From Planctomycetaceae bacterium (GTDB lineage: Bacteria; Planctomycetota; Planctomycetia; Pirellulales; Pirellulaceae), in assembly GCA_002724245.1 (NCBI GenBank), contig PBOG01000062.1, positions 21,909 to 85,908 on the forward strand: DNA of 64,000 nucleotides, given 5' to 3'. This document shows, in pieces, positions 1-8,468 of this stretch. Under the pieces are notes generated by a model. It did no database searches and was not told the DNA's origin. It worked only from the letters and a program-made list of their open reading frames with translations. The position numbers and the translations under genes were made by a program. Position 1 is the first letter of the stretch. Every line of letters begins with the position of its first letter.

Positions 1-43
1 CCAACGCATTGTTCCACCTTATCAGCCAGGATTGCCTGAGACG

Positions 44-748
44 TTACGCGGATTCCCACGACTCAATCCGAGTTTCCAGAATCTCGACACGGTCGCGTAA
101 AGTAGAGAGTTCTGCTTCCAGACTCGTGATCCGCTCGCTGGTTGAATTTGTTGTCGTCTGGCTGCGTGTGGGTGTTGTTGTGCTCTGGGGTGCGTCTTTT
201 TGCAGGCGAGCCATTTCCTCTTCTCCGTAGAGACCGTGGGTCACGACTTGGCCCCGTCCAGGTGGCGACAATTCCACCATTAGCTGTTTAGAGAGTAACG
301 CGTCGACAATGGGGCGCAGAGCGTTCAGGTCGACGATGGCCTCCATGCGTGCGGCGCGGCTGCGCAGCTCTCCCAGAGTTTGTGGACCACGTAGCAGCAA
401 CTCGGCGAGAACAGCAGCTTCGGTCTTGTCGACGCTTAACCAATCATAGGCACGATGCCGGAATTTGGCTGCGCGGCCGTCCCCTTGTACTTCCACAACG
501 GCGCCCAGCTGACGCAAGCTGTCGAGCGTCTCTTGTACGTCATCAGTTTCGTAATCGGTCTGCGGTGCGCGGTTGCTTTTCTGGTTGCAGCCGGTCGTCG
601 TGGCATTCAGGGTTAATGGGTAGGCGTCGGGCGTTGTTTTTGCTTTTTCAATCAAGACGCCGAACACACGACGCTGTGCTGGATTCAATGGAGACCAGGT
701 GCGATCGGGAGCGGAGTCATTGTTTGTGTCTGCAGAGGCTTCGTTCAT
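44..748 (-). CDS. DUF480 (YceH-like) protein
   Basis: A 234-residue protein of the YceH/DUF480 family, which folds as tandem winged helices; its cellular role is not established. The N-terminal half has the typical opening (LNPAQRRVFGVLIEKAKTTP at about residues 22-41) and the PLTLNATTTGCNQKSNR segment, where the family keeps a conserved N-x-C-N-Q-K. The second winged helix is around residues 105-175 (LLLRGPQTLGELRSR). The C-terminus, after a Thr/Ser/Gln-rich linker, is a short predicted coiled coil (ITSLEAELSTLRDRVEILE). Length is close to family norms (about 215-230). It is a single gene with no obvious operon partner; the next gene on the same strand lies about 150 bp upstream. Confidence 0.9.
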   Translation of the reverse strand: MNEASADTNNDSAPDRTWSPLNPAQRRVFGVLIEKAKTTPDAYPLTLNATTTGCNQKSNRAPQTDYETDDVQETLDSLRQLGAVVEVQGDGRAAKFRHRAYDWLSVDKTEAAVLAELLLRGPQTLGELRSRAARMEAIVDLNALRPIVDALLSKQLMVELSPPGRGQVVTHGLYGEEEMARLQKDAPQSTTTPTRSQTTTNSTSERITSLEAELSTLRDRVEILETRIESWESA

Positions 749-901
749 CTTCGCGTCTCGGGAACAGGGTGAACCGCCAGCGCGTCGGAAATGGGATGTG
801 AAGTGAGGACAGACACGCTTGGGGCATGGTGGTTTTTTTGCGCTGCGGCACGCTAGGTGCGCAAGCTGGCCAGCGTCTGGCAGCAGCGGTGTGTGGATGT
901 C

Positions 902-1195
902 TTATTCCATCCCCAATCGATTCCGAATGACGTTCCGGGCTTCCTGGTCATCCAGCACCGGTCGGACCTCGATATCTAACGCTCCATTCCAATTGAGTCC
1001 CCAGCCCTGGACGGCTGCCGCGTCGTCACTTTCGCAGATTGCCACACCCGTGCCGGTGGCCACATCATGCCAGCGGCCAATTACCGTGACTCCGGGGTGG
1101 TCCGTTTCGTGGTCGGCGTCTGTCATGGCGGCAAAGGTCTTGAAGACTTCATGTCGGTTGGTGGTGTGTGTAGACCAGGTAATCATGAATTTCAT
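902..1195 (-). CDS. DUF3303 domain small protein
   Basis: A 97-residue protein beginning MKFMITWSTHTTNRHEVFKTF, characteristic of DUF3303, a small ferredoxin-like fold family of unknown function. The segment GVTVIGRWHDVATGTGVAICESDD matches the family's usual central strand pair. The start is supported by AAGGA about 8 nt upstream of the ATG on the minus strand. It has no signal peptide or membrane segment, so it is probably cytoplasmic. Downstream lies the DUF480 gene on the same strand with a gap of about 150 bp; co-transcription is possible but not shown. Confidence 0.8.
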   Translation of the reverse strand: MKFMITWSTHTTNRHEVFKTFAAMTDADHETDHPGVTVIGRWHDVATGTGVAICESDDAAAVQGWGLNWNGALDIEVRPVLDDQEARNVIRNRLGME

Positions 1196-1485
1196 CGGGG
1201 TATCCTTACAGGGAGGAGACGTACTCGTCTTTGAGCTGGAACTACTTCATTCCGTATTTCACGATGCTCAGTGTGCAGGTCACTCTGAGGCGTTGTTATC
1301 AGGCAGAGGTCTACTAACTGTCAACTATTTGTAGATAGATTCTTGGGTTTAACGAACGTGATTGGCCTGGCGGTGTGCGGGTAAATCGACCTGGTGATTA
1401 GAACAGGATCTGGGTTTCAGGCGGTGACGTGTTGCACTGCAACCGGAGCTGGTCGCCAGAAGGTCATCGGCTGCCCGGATTTGGG

Positions 1486-2487
1486 TCATAAGAGTTTTTC
1501 GCTGGTGGTCGGGCCCGCAGTAACACCGGCTTGGGTCAGCAGGAATACGGAGACGATCATGGCCGGTCCGCAGGCCAGCAGGATCCCCCAGTCCGTGTAG
1601 GTGAAGTGGTTGTCGACGGTATCTGGTGAATTGAGTTGCGTTTCCAGAATAGACACGGAGTTGTTCACGATGTGACATAACATCGCCGGCAGAATGGACT
1701 TCGCTTGCCAGGCAACGACTCCCATCCAGATCCCCAGCGGCAAGACCAGCAGCGAGTGGATGGGGTCCATGTGGGCGATCGCAAAGAGCACAGAGCTGAT
1801 CAAGATGGCCACCCCTGCGGGTAGCCTGGCCAGTAGCCGGGTTTGGACGTAACCGCGAAAGAGAAGTTCTTCGACGACTCCGGGAATCAAAGCAATCAGC
1901 AAAAACACTAGCGGCAAGCGTGAACCACCAAAGCTGCCCATGATGCGATTGAGGACCTCCAGGTTCTCGCCCATGTCCGTTAAGAAATGGGAAGCAACGA
2001 ACCAGGTCACAAGGCCGACCATCGGGGTGGCGATCGCGAATGCAAACCAATTCCAAACCGGCAGGGCACCCCTGGCAAGGCCCAGCCTGCACTGCCAGGG
2101 TATCGGTGATAACAACGCGGCCCCCAGCGCAGCGCATAGTAGCACGCTTTGACTCGGCACGGATATCACGAACAGCCCCTCCGGGCGCGTGTAGAAATCT
2201 TCCAACCAGATCCAGTACAGGGATGAGTCGCTCATCGTTGTTGGACCGGCATCTACCAGGGCAGCAATAACGATTGCTGCGGTCGACAGAATGGCGGAAA
2301 GGATGATCGCCAAGATCGGCACGGTCACTGTGGGCCAGATTCTAGCGCGCGCTGCAACTGGTCTGGTAGCATCTGCAGCGGGCGCAGGAGCTGCCGGGAT
2401 GCCTGGTTCGGAAGTGTCGGAAACGAAGGTTGCCAGAATCGGTGGCGGCCTGGTTGCTTCGTCTGGTAACGGATTGTCATGAGTCAT
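1486..2487 (-). CDS. CPBP family intramembrane metalloprotease
   Basis: A membrane protein of the CPBP (CaaX protease and bacteriocin-processing, Abi) family. The three family motifs are visible: EELLFRG (EExxxR, the catalytic Glu pair), LFAIAH (FxxxH-type) and LCHIVNNS (HxxxN-type). At least six hydrophobic segments are predicted, beginning with TVTVPILAIILSAIL. The open frame extends to 2580, where it would overlap the upstream propeller gene by 14 bp, but the ATG at 2487 (333 residues) has a GGAAG element nearby and is preferred. Its substrate cannot be told from sequence. It is last in a minus-strand run starting at pstS, although co-transcription with the pst genes is unproven. Confidence 0.85.
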   Translation of the reverse strand: MTHDNPLPDEATRPPPILATFVSDTSEPGIPAAPAPAADATRPVAARARIWPTVTVPILAIILSAILSTAAIVIAALVDAGPTTMSDSSLYWIWLEDFYTRPEGLFVISVPSQSVLLCAALGAALLSPIPWQCRLGLARGALPVWNWFAFAIATPMVGLVTWFVASHFLTDMGENLEVLNRIMGSFGGSRLPLVFLLIALIPGVVEELLFRGYVQTRLLARLPAGVAILISSVLFAIAHMDPIHSLLVLPLGIWMGVVAWQAKSILPAMLCHIVNNSVSILETQLNSPDTVDNHFTYTDWGILLACGPAMIVSVFLLTQAGVTAGPTTSEKLL

Positions 2488-2566
2488 AGTGGGGCATCTT
2501 CCGGTTACCAGAGGAGGACTACGACCGTGGGTTGTGAACGCTCCGGGGTTGGTGGAATGTGGTTGA

Positions 2567-3904
2567 CTATCTGCGGTCACCGGGGGGAGACTGCTTCGCT
2601 GCCACGGGCAGCTGAACCGCTACCAGTTCACGGTCACTGCGTGCAAAAATTCGGTCTGCTGCGTAAGCAGGGTGGGCCCACGTGTTACCAAGAACGGTTG
2701 CGCGGGCCAGCTCCTGGTAACCCGTGCGGTTCAATTGCGCCAGGATCAGTTCACCGGCCGAGTTCAGGATCAGTGCCCGATCGCCCTGATTGATCCACAC
2801 CAGCGTTGCTTGTGGGTTGCGTCCGCGGGGAGTCGCGCGATTTCCATCATCCCAGATCTTTTTTCCTGTACGGAAGTCAAAACAGATCATGCCGTGTTGC
2901 TTGTCGAGTAAATAGGCATAACCGTCGCGGTAGAGGGGTTGCGACATCAATCCACGCAGATGGCGGTTTTCTTCCCAGAGCAATTCCGCCGGATTACTGT
3001 CACCACCGAGGCGGATGGCCTTTGAGCCTTCCCAGTAGCCACTCACAAAGAGGATGTCTTCCTCGTAGACAGGGGTTGCGATTGAGACTCCCATGGTCAC
3101 TTGATAGGGAACGGCCCAAATCAGTTTACCCGTTCCCGGGTCCAGCCCGCGTATATGCGAAGGAGTCCAGCAGATAAGTTGACGCCTGCCATCACGCTCA
3201 ATCAGGATCGGTGTCGCGTAGGCTGCTTCGTCGGACAGAGTCTTCCAGACAGGCGATCCTGTTTTTCGGTTCAAGGCAACCACGCTCTGGCCTGCCTTAC
3301 CTCCAGGCTGGACAATGACCAGATCGTCAGCCACTAGAGGCGACGCCGCGTAACCCCAGGTCGGCATGCGGCCCTGGTAGTCACGAGCCAGATGCGCCGA
3401 CCAGATCGGTTTGCCATTGGCGACATCCAGGCACCATAGATGTCCTAGTGCGCCTAAGGTGTAAACGCGGTTGTCGTGAATGGTTGGCGTCGCGCGAGGC
3501 CCACTACCATACTCAAGCTTTCCATAGTCGATCGGATACGTATGGATCCACAACGGTTTGCCGTCTGTGGCGCGAAAGCAGACAACGCGTTCCGAGTCTT
3601 GCGGAGTCGTTTGTCGGTCCATCGTGAAAATCCGTTGATCCGACGCGGCGACCCCCGCATAACCACCGCCAATCGGCCTGGTCCAGGCACGTTGCAAACC
3701 TTCTTGAGGCCATTTGTCGAGCAACTTCGGTGCATTCCAAGTACCGTTACCGCGTGGTCCGCGCCAACGCGGCCAATCTTCGCCTTGCCGGCTGGCTGTT
3801 CCGGTTTGATTAGCGCGTAGTTGCGCTCGTTCTTGCGACCGGGAACAGTTGGCGTGGCCCACTGCAAGCCAGGCTACGACCAGGATGACTGAAAGACGTA
3901 ACAT
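2567..3904 (-). CDS. PQQ-like beta-propeller protein (BamB-like repeats)
   Basis: An exported protein of about 445 residues built from PQQ/YVTN-type propeller repeats. The planctomycete opening DWPRWRGPRGNGTWNAPKLL follows the leader, and repeats such as GKPLWIHTYPI, GKPIWSAHLAR, GSPVWKTLSD, GKLIWAVPYQ and GKKIWDDGN each form one blade. The frame is open to 3952, but the ATG at 3904 begins a signal-like sequence (MLRLSVILVVAWLAVGHANC) and has AGGA upstream. NC at the end of the hydrophobic stretch could be a lipobox, but this is weak. Such proteins are often annotated as BamB-like or alcohol-dehydrogenase-like; no catalytic residues are seen, so a binding or scaffold role is more likely. It lies 80 bp downstream of phoU. 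Confidence 0.85.
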   Translation of the reverse strand: MLRLSVILVVAWLAVGHANCSRSQERAQLRANQTGTASRQGEDWPRWRGPRGNGTWNAPKLLDKWPQEGLQRAWTRPIGGGYAGVAASDQRIFTMDRQTTPQDSERVVCFRATDGKPLWIHTYPIDYGKLEYGSGPRATPTIHDNRVYTLGALGHLWCLDVANGKPIWSAHLARDYQGRMPTWGYAASPLVADDLVIVQPGGKAGQSVVALNRKTGSPVWKTLSDEAAYATPILIERDGRRQLICWTPSHIRGLDPGTGKLIWAVPYQVTMGVSIATPVYEEDILFVSGYWEGSKAIRLGGDSNPAELLWEENRHLRGLMSQPLYRDGYAYLLDKQHGMICFDFRTGKKIWDDGNRATPRGRNPQATLVWINQGDRALILNSAGELILAQLNRTGYQELARATVLGNTWAHPAYAADRIFARSDRELVAVQLPVAAKQSPPGDRR

Positions 3905-3984
3905 GTTACCGCTCGATTCCTTCTCTTCGCGTAAGCTACCTCTTCGGCGCAACCCATGCCAGGTTTATCCGCCGGCATAGTATC

Positions 3985-4665
3985 TTAGACCTGGTCATGA
4001 CGAACATCATCGCCGTGCACAAGGAAGATCACCTCTTTGCAGATGTTCACCGCCTGATCCGCGATGCGTTCCAGGTGGCGGGCGATCAGAATCTGGGCCA
4101 GCGCATCCGCGATGTCTTCGATCCCGGTCAGTACGTTGTGCAGGACTTCGTCACTCAGTAGCCTCTTGATGATCTGGGCGTTCAGGGCATCAACAATGTC
4201 GTCTTGGCTGCGGGTAGCTTCGGCCTTGCTGGCATCTCGTTCGAAATAGGCATTGAATGCGGCATCGATCATTTCACCGACTGTGGCAGCCATTTTGTGC
4301 AGATCCGGTTGAACGTGGTGTCCGATCTCCGTTTGCATCAGATCCAGTGATTCACAGATGTTGACCACCTGGTCGCCGATGCGCTCGAGTTGCATTGTGA
4401 TGTTGCTCACACCCAGTACATACCGCAGTTGCGTGGCGACCGGGCCGTAGACCGTCAGCATGCGAATCGCGTCACGATCGATGTCCATTTGCATTTGGTC
4501 GAGCGTGGTCTCTAACTGGTCTACCTCTTTTCGTACGTTCTTGCCGCGGTCTTGGATCGCTGTAATTGCAAGCGCGACCATCGATTGGGCCAGACTCGCC
4601 ATCTGGCTCATGCGATTTTGTAACTCCATTAACTCACTGTCGAATTTTTTCACCACGCGCTCCAT
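3985..4665 (-). CDS. phoU: Phosphate signalling protein PhoU
   Basis: A 226-residue all-helical PhoU protein with the usual two three-helix bundles. Family signatures are the opening FDSELMELQNRMSQMASLAQ, the central ERIGDQVVNICES (residues about 100-112) and its duplicate ERIADQAVNICKEV near the C-terminus; these E-R-I-x-D motifs bind metal clusters in characterised PhoU proteins. PhoU represses Pho signalling by coupling PstSCAB transport to the PhoR-type sensor. It is the last pst-linked gene here, 42 bp downstream of pstB1. No phoB/phoR pair is in the window. Confidence 0.95.
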   Translation of the reverse strand: MERVVKKFDSELMELQNRMSQMASLAQSMVALAITAIQDRGKNVRKEVDQLETTLDQMQMDIDRDAIRMLTVYGPVATQLRYVLGVSNITMQLERIGDQVVNICESLDLMQTEIGHHVQPDLHKMAATVGEMIDAAFNAYFERDASKAEATRSQDDIVDALNAQIIKRLLSDEVLHNVLTGIEDIADALAQILIARHLERIADQAVNICKEVIFLVHGDDVRHDQV

Positions 4666-4707
4666 GGTTACGTAGCGTTGGGGACGTTGAGCTTGTCAAC
4701 TATGGTT

Positions 4708-5520
4708 TTAACCATATCGCCCCTGGATGTACATTTCGGTCTTGTTGTGTTGTGGATTCAAGAACATGGATGAAGTTTTCGAGTGCTCGATCAATTCTCC
4801 GAGCAACATGAAGATGCACTCGTCGGTGGTTCGACGTGCCTGGGCCATGTTGTGGGTAACAATCACGATTGTATAGTCGCCTCGCATACTCTCGATGAGT
4901 GATTCGATGCGTTCCACCCCTTCGGCATCAAGGGCCGAGCAGGGTTCATCCATGAGGATGATTTCTGGTTTGAGTGGCAAGAGTCTGGCGATACAAAGTT
5001 TTTGTTGTTGCTCAAGAGTGAGTTGGGTGGCGCGTTGGTAGAGGTTGTCTTTTACCGCATCCCACAACTTCACTTCGCGCAGCGCTGCCGTGACCAGTTC
5101 ATCTTTTTTCTCACGTGAGAATTCGTTGGGCTGACTGTGAACGCGGATACCGAACAGGATGTTCTCGTAAATGGAAATAGGTAACGGGTTGGGGCGTTGG
5201 AAGACCATTCCAACTCGGCGCCGCAACTGTCTGGTTGAGACGTCATCGCCGTAGATGTTGGTGTCGAGGATCTTGATCTCGCCAGTGGTTGTCACGTTTC
5301 CGTAGCGTTCATTGATGCGGTTGAAACAACGCAGTAGAGTTGTCTTGCCGCAACCAGACGGGCCAATCAGCCCGGTGATGATTCCTTTCTTGATCCTGAG
5401 TGCGATGTTGTCCAGTGCCTGGAAATCGCCATACCACAGACTCAAGTCACTAGTCTGGATTGCGTAGTCGGCCACAGTGTCTGCAGTGGTCGTTTCGTGT
5501 TTTGCGGGTTCGTGTTGCAT
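4708..5520 (-). CDS. pstB: Phosphate ABC transporter ATPase PstB, copy 1 (degenerate signature motif)
   Basis: A 270-residue PstB-type ATPase. Walker A GPSGCGKT is at residues 53-60, the Q-loop Gln is at about 108 (VGMVFQRPNP), Walker B IILMDE is at 187-192 with the PstB-typical DEPCSALD, and the H-loop His is at 223 (VTHNM). The ABC signature is not LSGGQ: residues 167-171 read LTLEQ, followed by QQKLCIAR. The reading was checked on the minus-strand DNA near 5003-5030. It sits 35 bp downstream of a second PstB gene that has an intact LSGGQ but lacks other catalytic-site residues. The pair therefore looks like the two halves of an asymmetric heterodimer powering PstCA. Loss of function of this copy is possible but less likely given the otherwise intact motifs. 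Confidence 0.95.
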   Translation of the reverse strand: MQHEPAKHETTTADTVADYAIQTSDLSLWYGDFQALDNIALRIKKGIITGLIGPSGCGKTTLLRCFNRINERYGNVTTTGEIKILDTNIYGDDVSTRQLRRRVGMVFQRPNPLPISIYENILFGIRVHSQPNEFSREKKDELVTAALREVKLWDAVKDNLYQRATQLTLEQQQKLCIARLLPLKPEIILMDEPCSALDAEGVERIESLIESMRGDYTIVIVTHNMAQARRTTDECIFMLLGELIEHSKTSSMFLNPQHNKTEMYIQGRYG

Positions 5521-5555
5521 GGAGGTTGTTGAATTGGGACGTGCCAGTTGCGGAG

Positions 5556-6374
5556 TTAGCCGAAGTCCCCGGTAACGTAATCGAGGGTCATTGTTTGGTC
5601 CGGAGCCGAAAAGATCTTCTCGGTTTCACCGACCTCAATCAGTTGCGAGTCGTTGAGGAAAGCCGTTGTGTCGGCCAGGCGGTGGGCTTGCTGGACCAGA
5701 TTGGTGACCAGAATAATGGTCATGCTCTTTTTGAGTTCCAGCAGGACATCCTCGATTTTCATTGTGGTGACGGGGTCGATGGCTATGGAGAATTCATCGA
5801 GACAGAGAATCTCGGGGCCGGTGTTTTCCGGGCGGGCGTCCTGTGTGAGAGACAAAGCGCGGGCGATGGTCAAGCGTTGCTGCTGGCCACCGGAGAGCTT
5901 GGTCCCGAGCATGTTCATGCGGTCCTTGACCTCGTCCCACAACATTGCCTGTTGCAGACATTTATGGACGAGTGCATCCAGCGTATCCTTGTCATGCAGT
6001 CCTGCCATACGTGGCGCGTACGCGACGTTCTCGTAAACGGACATCGGCAGGCCGACGGGCAATGGGAAGACCATTCCGACACGGCGACGGAGCTTGTAGA
6101 CGTCTTGCATTGTCATCACGTCCTGGCCAGCTACCGCCACAGTTCCGTTCAGTGACGCGGTTGGTTCCAGTTCGAGGGTGCGATTGATGCACGTGAGCAA
6201 AGTAGTCTTGCCTGAGTTGGCCGGGCCAATGATGCCAAAGATCTGGTTCCTGGGGATTTTTAGCGAAATGTTGTCGAGCGCGACGTCGTTGCCATAGCGA
6301 ACTGTGACATCGGAGAACTCGATGTGCGTGTTGTGCTCGGTCAGTGTTTCAGGTGTTGGCACGACGGTTACCAT
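5556..6374 (-). CDS. pstB: Phosphate ABC transporter ATPase PstB, copy 2 (Q-loop and H-loop substituted)
   Basis: A 272-residue PstB-type ATPase. Walker A GPANSGKT (residues 50-57), signature LSGGQQQR (160-167) and Walker B with catalytic Glu (ILCLDE, 189-194) are present. Two other active-site positions are changed: the Q-loop reads VGMVFPLPVG, with Pro at 104 instead of Gln, and the H-loop reads ILVTNLV, with Asn at 225 instead of His. The usual DEP is DEF. These losses fall on the half-site opposite the degenerate signature of PstB copy 1. The gene overlaps the end of pstA by 7 bp (6368-6374), indicating translational coupling, and precedes copy 1. It is expected to form the cytoplasmic motor of the phosphate importer together with copy 1. 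Confidence 0.95.
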   Translation of the reverse strand: MVTVVPTPETLTEHNTHIEFSDVTVRYGNDVALDNISLKIPRNQIFGIIGPANSGKTTLLTCINRTLELEPTASLNGTVAVAGQDVMTMQDVYKLRRRVGMVFPLPVGLPMSVYENVAYAPRMAGLHDKDTLDALVHKCLQQAMLWDEVKDRMNMLGTKLSGGQQQRLTIARALSLTQDARPENTGPEILCLDEFSIAIDPVTTMKIEDVLLELKKSMTIILVTNLVQQAHRLADTTAFLNDSQLIEVGETEKIFSAPDQTMTLDYVTGDFG

Positions 6375-7288
6375 TTCTTTCGATTTCGCAAGTAGATACG
6401 AAAGGCAATCGAAGCACTATTGACGACTAGAACCAATCCGATCAGCACGACTGCCGTACCGTACTGAATACTCTCCGGGACGTTCTGGACCTGTTTGGAA
6501 ATGGTGAAGAGGTGGAAAGACAGGGCCATGAACTTTTCGTCGAGCGCAAACCCCTGATCCATGTTGATATAGAACGCGACGCCGGTGAACAGGATAGGGG
6601 CAGTTTCCCCAGCAGCTCGAGAGACCTGCAGAATCACGCCGGTGAGGATTCCGCTGATGGAATTTGGCAAGACGATCGTGCGGATCGTTTGCCAGCGGGA
6701 GGCTCCCATATTCCAGCAAGCCACTCGGAACGCCATCGGCACGGCGGCCAGAGCCTCTTTGGTACTGGCGATGATCACGGGTAGTGTCATCACCGCGACC
6801 GTACATGACGCCGCGATCAGTGATTTTCGCATTTGGGCAAAGTAGACAAAGGCCCCCAGGCCGAAGAGCCCGTGGACAATACTGGGAACACCGGCCAGGT
6901 TTACCACCGCCAGATTAATGATTCGCGTGCCCCAGTTGTCCCGCGCATATTCGTTCAGGTAGACGCCAGCCAAAACCCCAACTGGGGCGGCAATGAGCAG
7001 CGAACAGAGCACGAGCAGGAAGGTGCCGAACAACGGTGCCCAGATTCCACCAGCGGTCATGCCATTGGCGGGATTGCTGGAGATGAAGCTCCAGGTGAGT
7101 GAAGGCCAGGCCTTGATGGTCAGGAATGCCAGGATCGCCAGCACGGGCACGACGAGCATGATGGCCATGCCGAGAAACAGGTATTTGTAGGTTCGTTCAC
7201 GGCGCAGCTTGAGCTGTTCGAATTTGGTACTGACGAACGGATGCGCCGCAGTTGTTGGCAGGGCAATTGCTGATTCGTGCTCAACCAT
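6368..7288 (-). CDS. pstA: Phosphate ABC transporter permease PstA
   Basis: A 306-residue inner-membrane permease with about six transmembrane helices, the first being YLFLGMAIMLVVPVLAILAF. The EAA-type cytoplasmic loop that docks to PstB is visible (STKEALAAVPMAFRVACWNMGASRWQTI in two parts, around residues 175-205). GETAPILFTG near residue 230 is a PstA hallmark. Length is normal for PstA. It overlaps pstC by 8 bp and pstB2 by 7 bp, so the three genes are translationally coupled. Confidence 0.95.
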   Translation of the reverse strand: MVEHESAIALPTTAAHPFVSTKFEQLKLRRERTYKYLFLGMAIMLVVPVLAILAFLTIKAWPSLTWSFISSNPANGMTAGGIWAPLFGTFLLVLCSLLIAAPVGVLAGVYLNEYARDNWGTRIINLAVVNLAGVPSIVHGLFGLGAFVYFAQMRKSLIAASCTVAVMTLPVIIASTKEALAAVPMAFRVACWNMGASRWQTIRTIVLPNSISGILTGVILQVSRAAGETAPILFTGVAFYINMDQGFALDEKFMALSFHLFTISKQVQNVPESIQYGTAVVLIGLVLVVNSASIAFRIYLRNRKKW

Positions 7289-8444
7289 TTTTTTCGTTTC
7301 GAATTCCCTTTACGATGAGGTCTGCAATCATGTTGACAATGAACGCGAAAACGAACAGTACGATTCCAATCAGGAAGAGCACCTGGTAATGTTCTCCACC
7401 ACGAGGTGCCTCCCCCATTTCAGCCGCAATTGTCGCGGTCAGTGTCTGCACCGGATCGACCAGACTCCGTGGAATGCGGCCTGAGTGGCCAGTGGCCATC
7501 AACACCGCCATGGTTTCCCCAATCGCGCGCCCGACACCAAGAAGTACTGCTGCCAACAGACCACTTTTGGCCGCGGGAAAGAGCACGCGGAATACGATTT
7601 CCCAACGGGTGGCCCCCATTGCCAGGGCCGCCTCACGGTAGGAATCCGGGACGGCACGCAGTGAGTCTTCCGCCACTGAAACAATCACCGGAACGCTCAT
7701 CAGAGCCAGGATCAACGCACCATTGAGCATGTTGACACCCACGGATGCCCCGGTCGTTGCGACCAGGATTGGTCCCAGGACCATCATGCCGATGAACCCC
7801 CAGACCACCGAGGGAATTGCTGCTAACAGTTCAATCAGGACTTTCAGTGTTTCTTTTGTCCGTGTGCCGGCGAATTCGGAAACATAGATTGCGGCTCCCA
7901 GTCCCAGCGGAACCGCCATTAACATCGACAGAATAGTCACCGACAGGGTGCCGACGATCAACGCCAGAATGCCATACTCGGCTTTTCCAGCAGCCGTTGG
8001 ATCCCATTTGGAACTCGAAAAGAAATTGACCAGGTCAAGTGAGCCAGTGAGCGCCGGTGCGCCTTCCTTAATGACAAAGAAGAAGATCGCCATCACAAAT
8101 AGAATGGCGCTCCAGCCACACACACGAATGAACCATTCCACGTGCCCTTCCATGGCGTCGAGGCCGGACATCATTCGGGCGCGGAAGCCCCTTGGAGCTC
8201 CTGTCCGGGAGCCCGTAGGCCAACCGAGCCAGTTAAACCGGGCGTTCGGTCCTAGCATGTAGCCGCCGGCAAAATTTCTGACGATATTGGCAGACAGAAA
8301 TACCAATAGGCCGTAACCAAGACAGGTCAGAAAAAGGCTGGCTGGTTGTATTGCGTCACCCCCTTCCACGGAGACACGAGCCACGGTGGTGACCACAATG
8401 GCTGTGAGGAAGGCGATGATTTCCAGGCCGCTGATGCGCCCCAT
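7281..8444 (-). CDS. pstC: Phosphate ABC transporter permease PstC with N-terminal extension
   Basis: A 387-residue permease, longer than the usual roughly 310-320. The C-terminal 290 residues are a standard PstC: a first core helix (FIRVCGWSAILFVMAIFFFV), the EAA loop (DSLRAVPDSYREAALAMGAT) and GRAIGETMAVLMATGHS. The first 90-100 residues are extra and hold two additional hydrophobic segments (LEIIAFLTAIVVTTVARV and LFLTCLGYGLLVFLSANIV). It starts 24 bp after the pstS stop and overlaps pstA by 8 bp. It forms the membrane channel with PstA. Confidence 0.93.
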   Translation of the reverse strand: MGRISGLEIIAFLTAIVVTTVARVSVEGGDAIQPASLFLTCLGYGLLVFLSANIVRNFAGGYMLGPNARFNWLGWPTGSRTGAPRGFRARMMSGLDAMEGHVEWFIRVCGWSAILFVMAIFFFVIKEGAPALTGSLDLVNFFSSSKWDPTAAGKAEYGILALIVGTLSVTILSMLMAVPLGLGAAIYVSEFAGTRTKETLKVLIELLAAIPSVVWGFIGMMVLGPILVATTGASVGVNMLNGALILALMSVPVIVSVAEDSLRAVPDSYREAALAMGATRWEIVFRVLFPAAKSGLLAAVLLGVGRAIGETMAVLMATGHSGRIPRSLVDPVQTLTATIAAEMGEAPRGGEHYQVLFLIGIVLFVFAFIVNMIADLIVKGIRNEKNG

Positions 8445-8468
8445 TAGGAATCGTCTTTCGGAGGTCGT

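Noticed and set aside
1349..2137. Long minus-strand frame of 262 codons overlapping the CPBP protease gene
   Set aside because: Out-of-frame shadow of the protease gene; no signal, low-complexity composition and no family motif.
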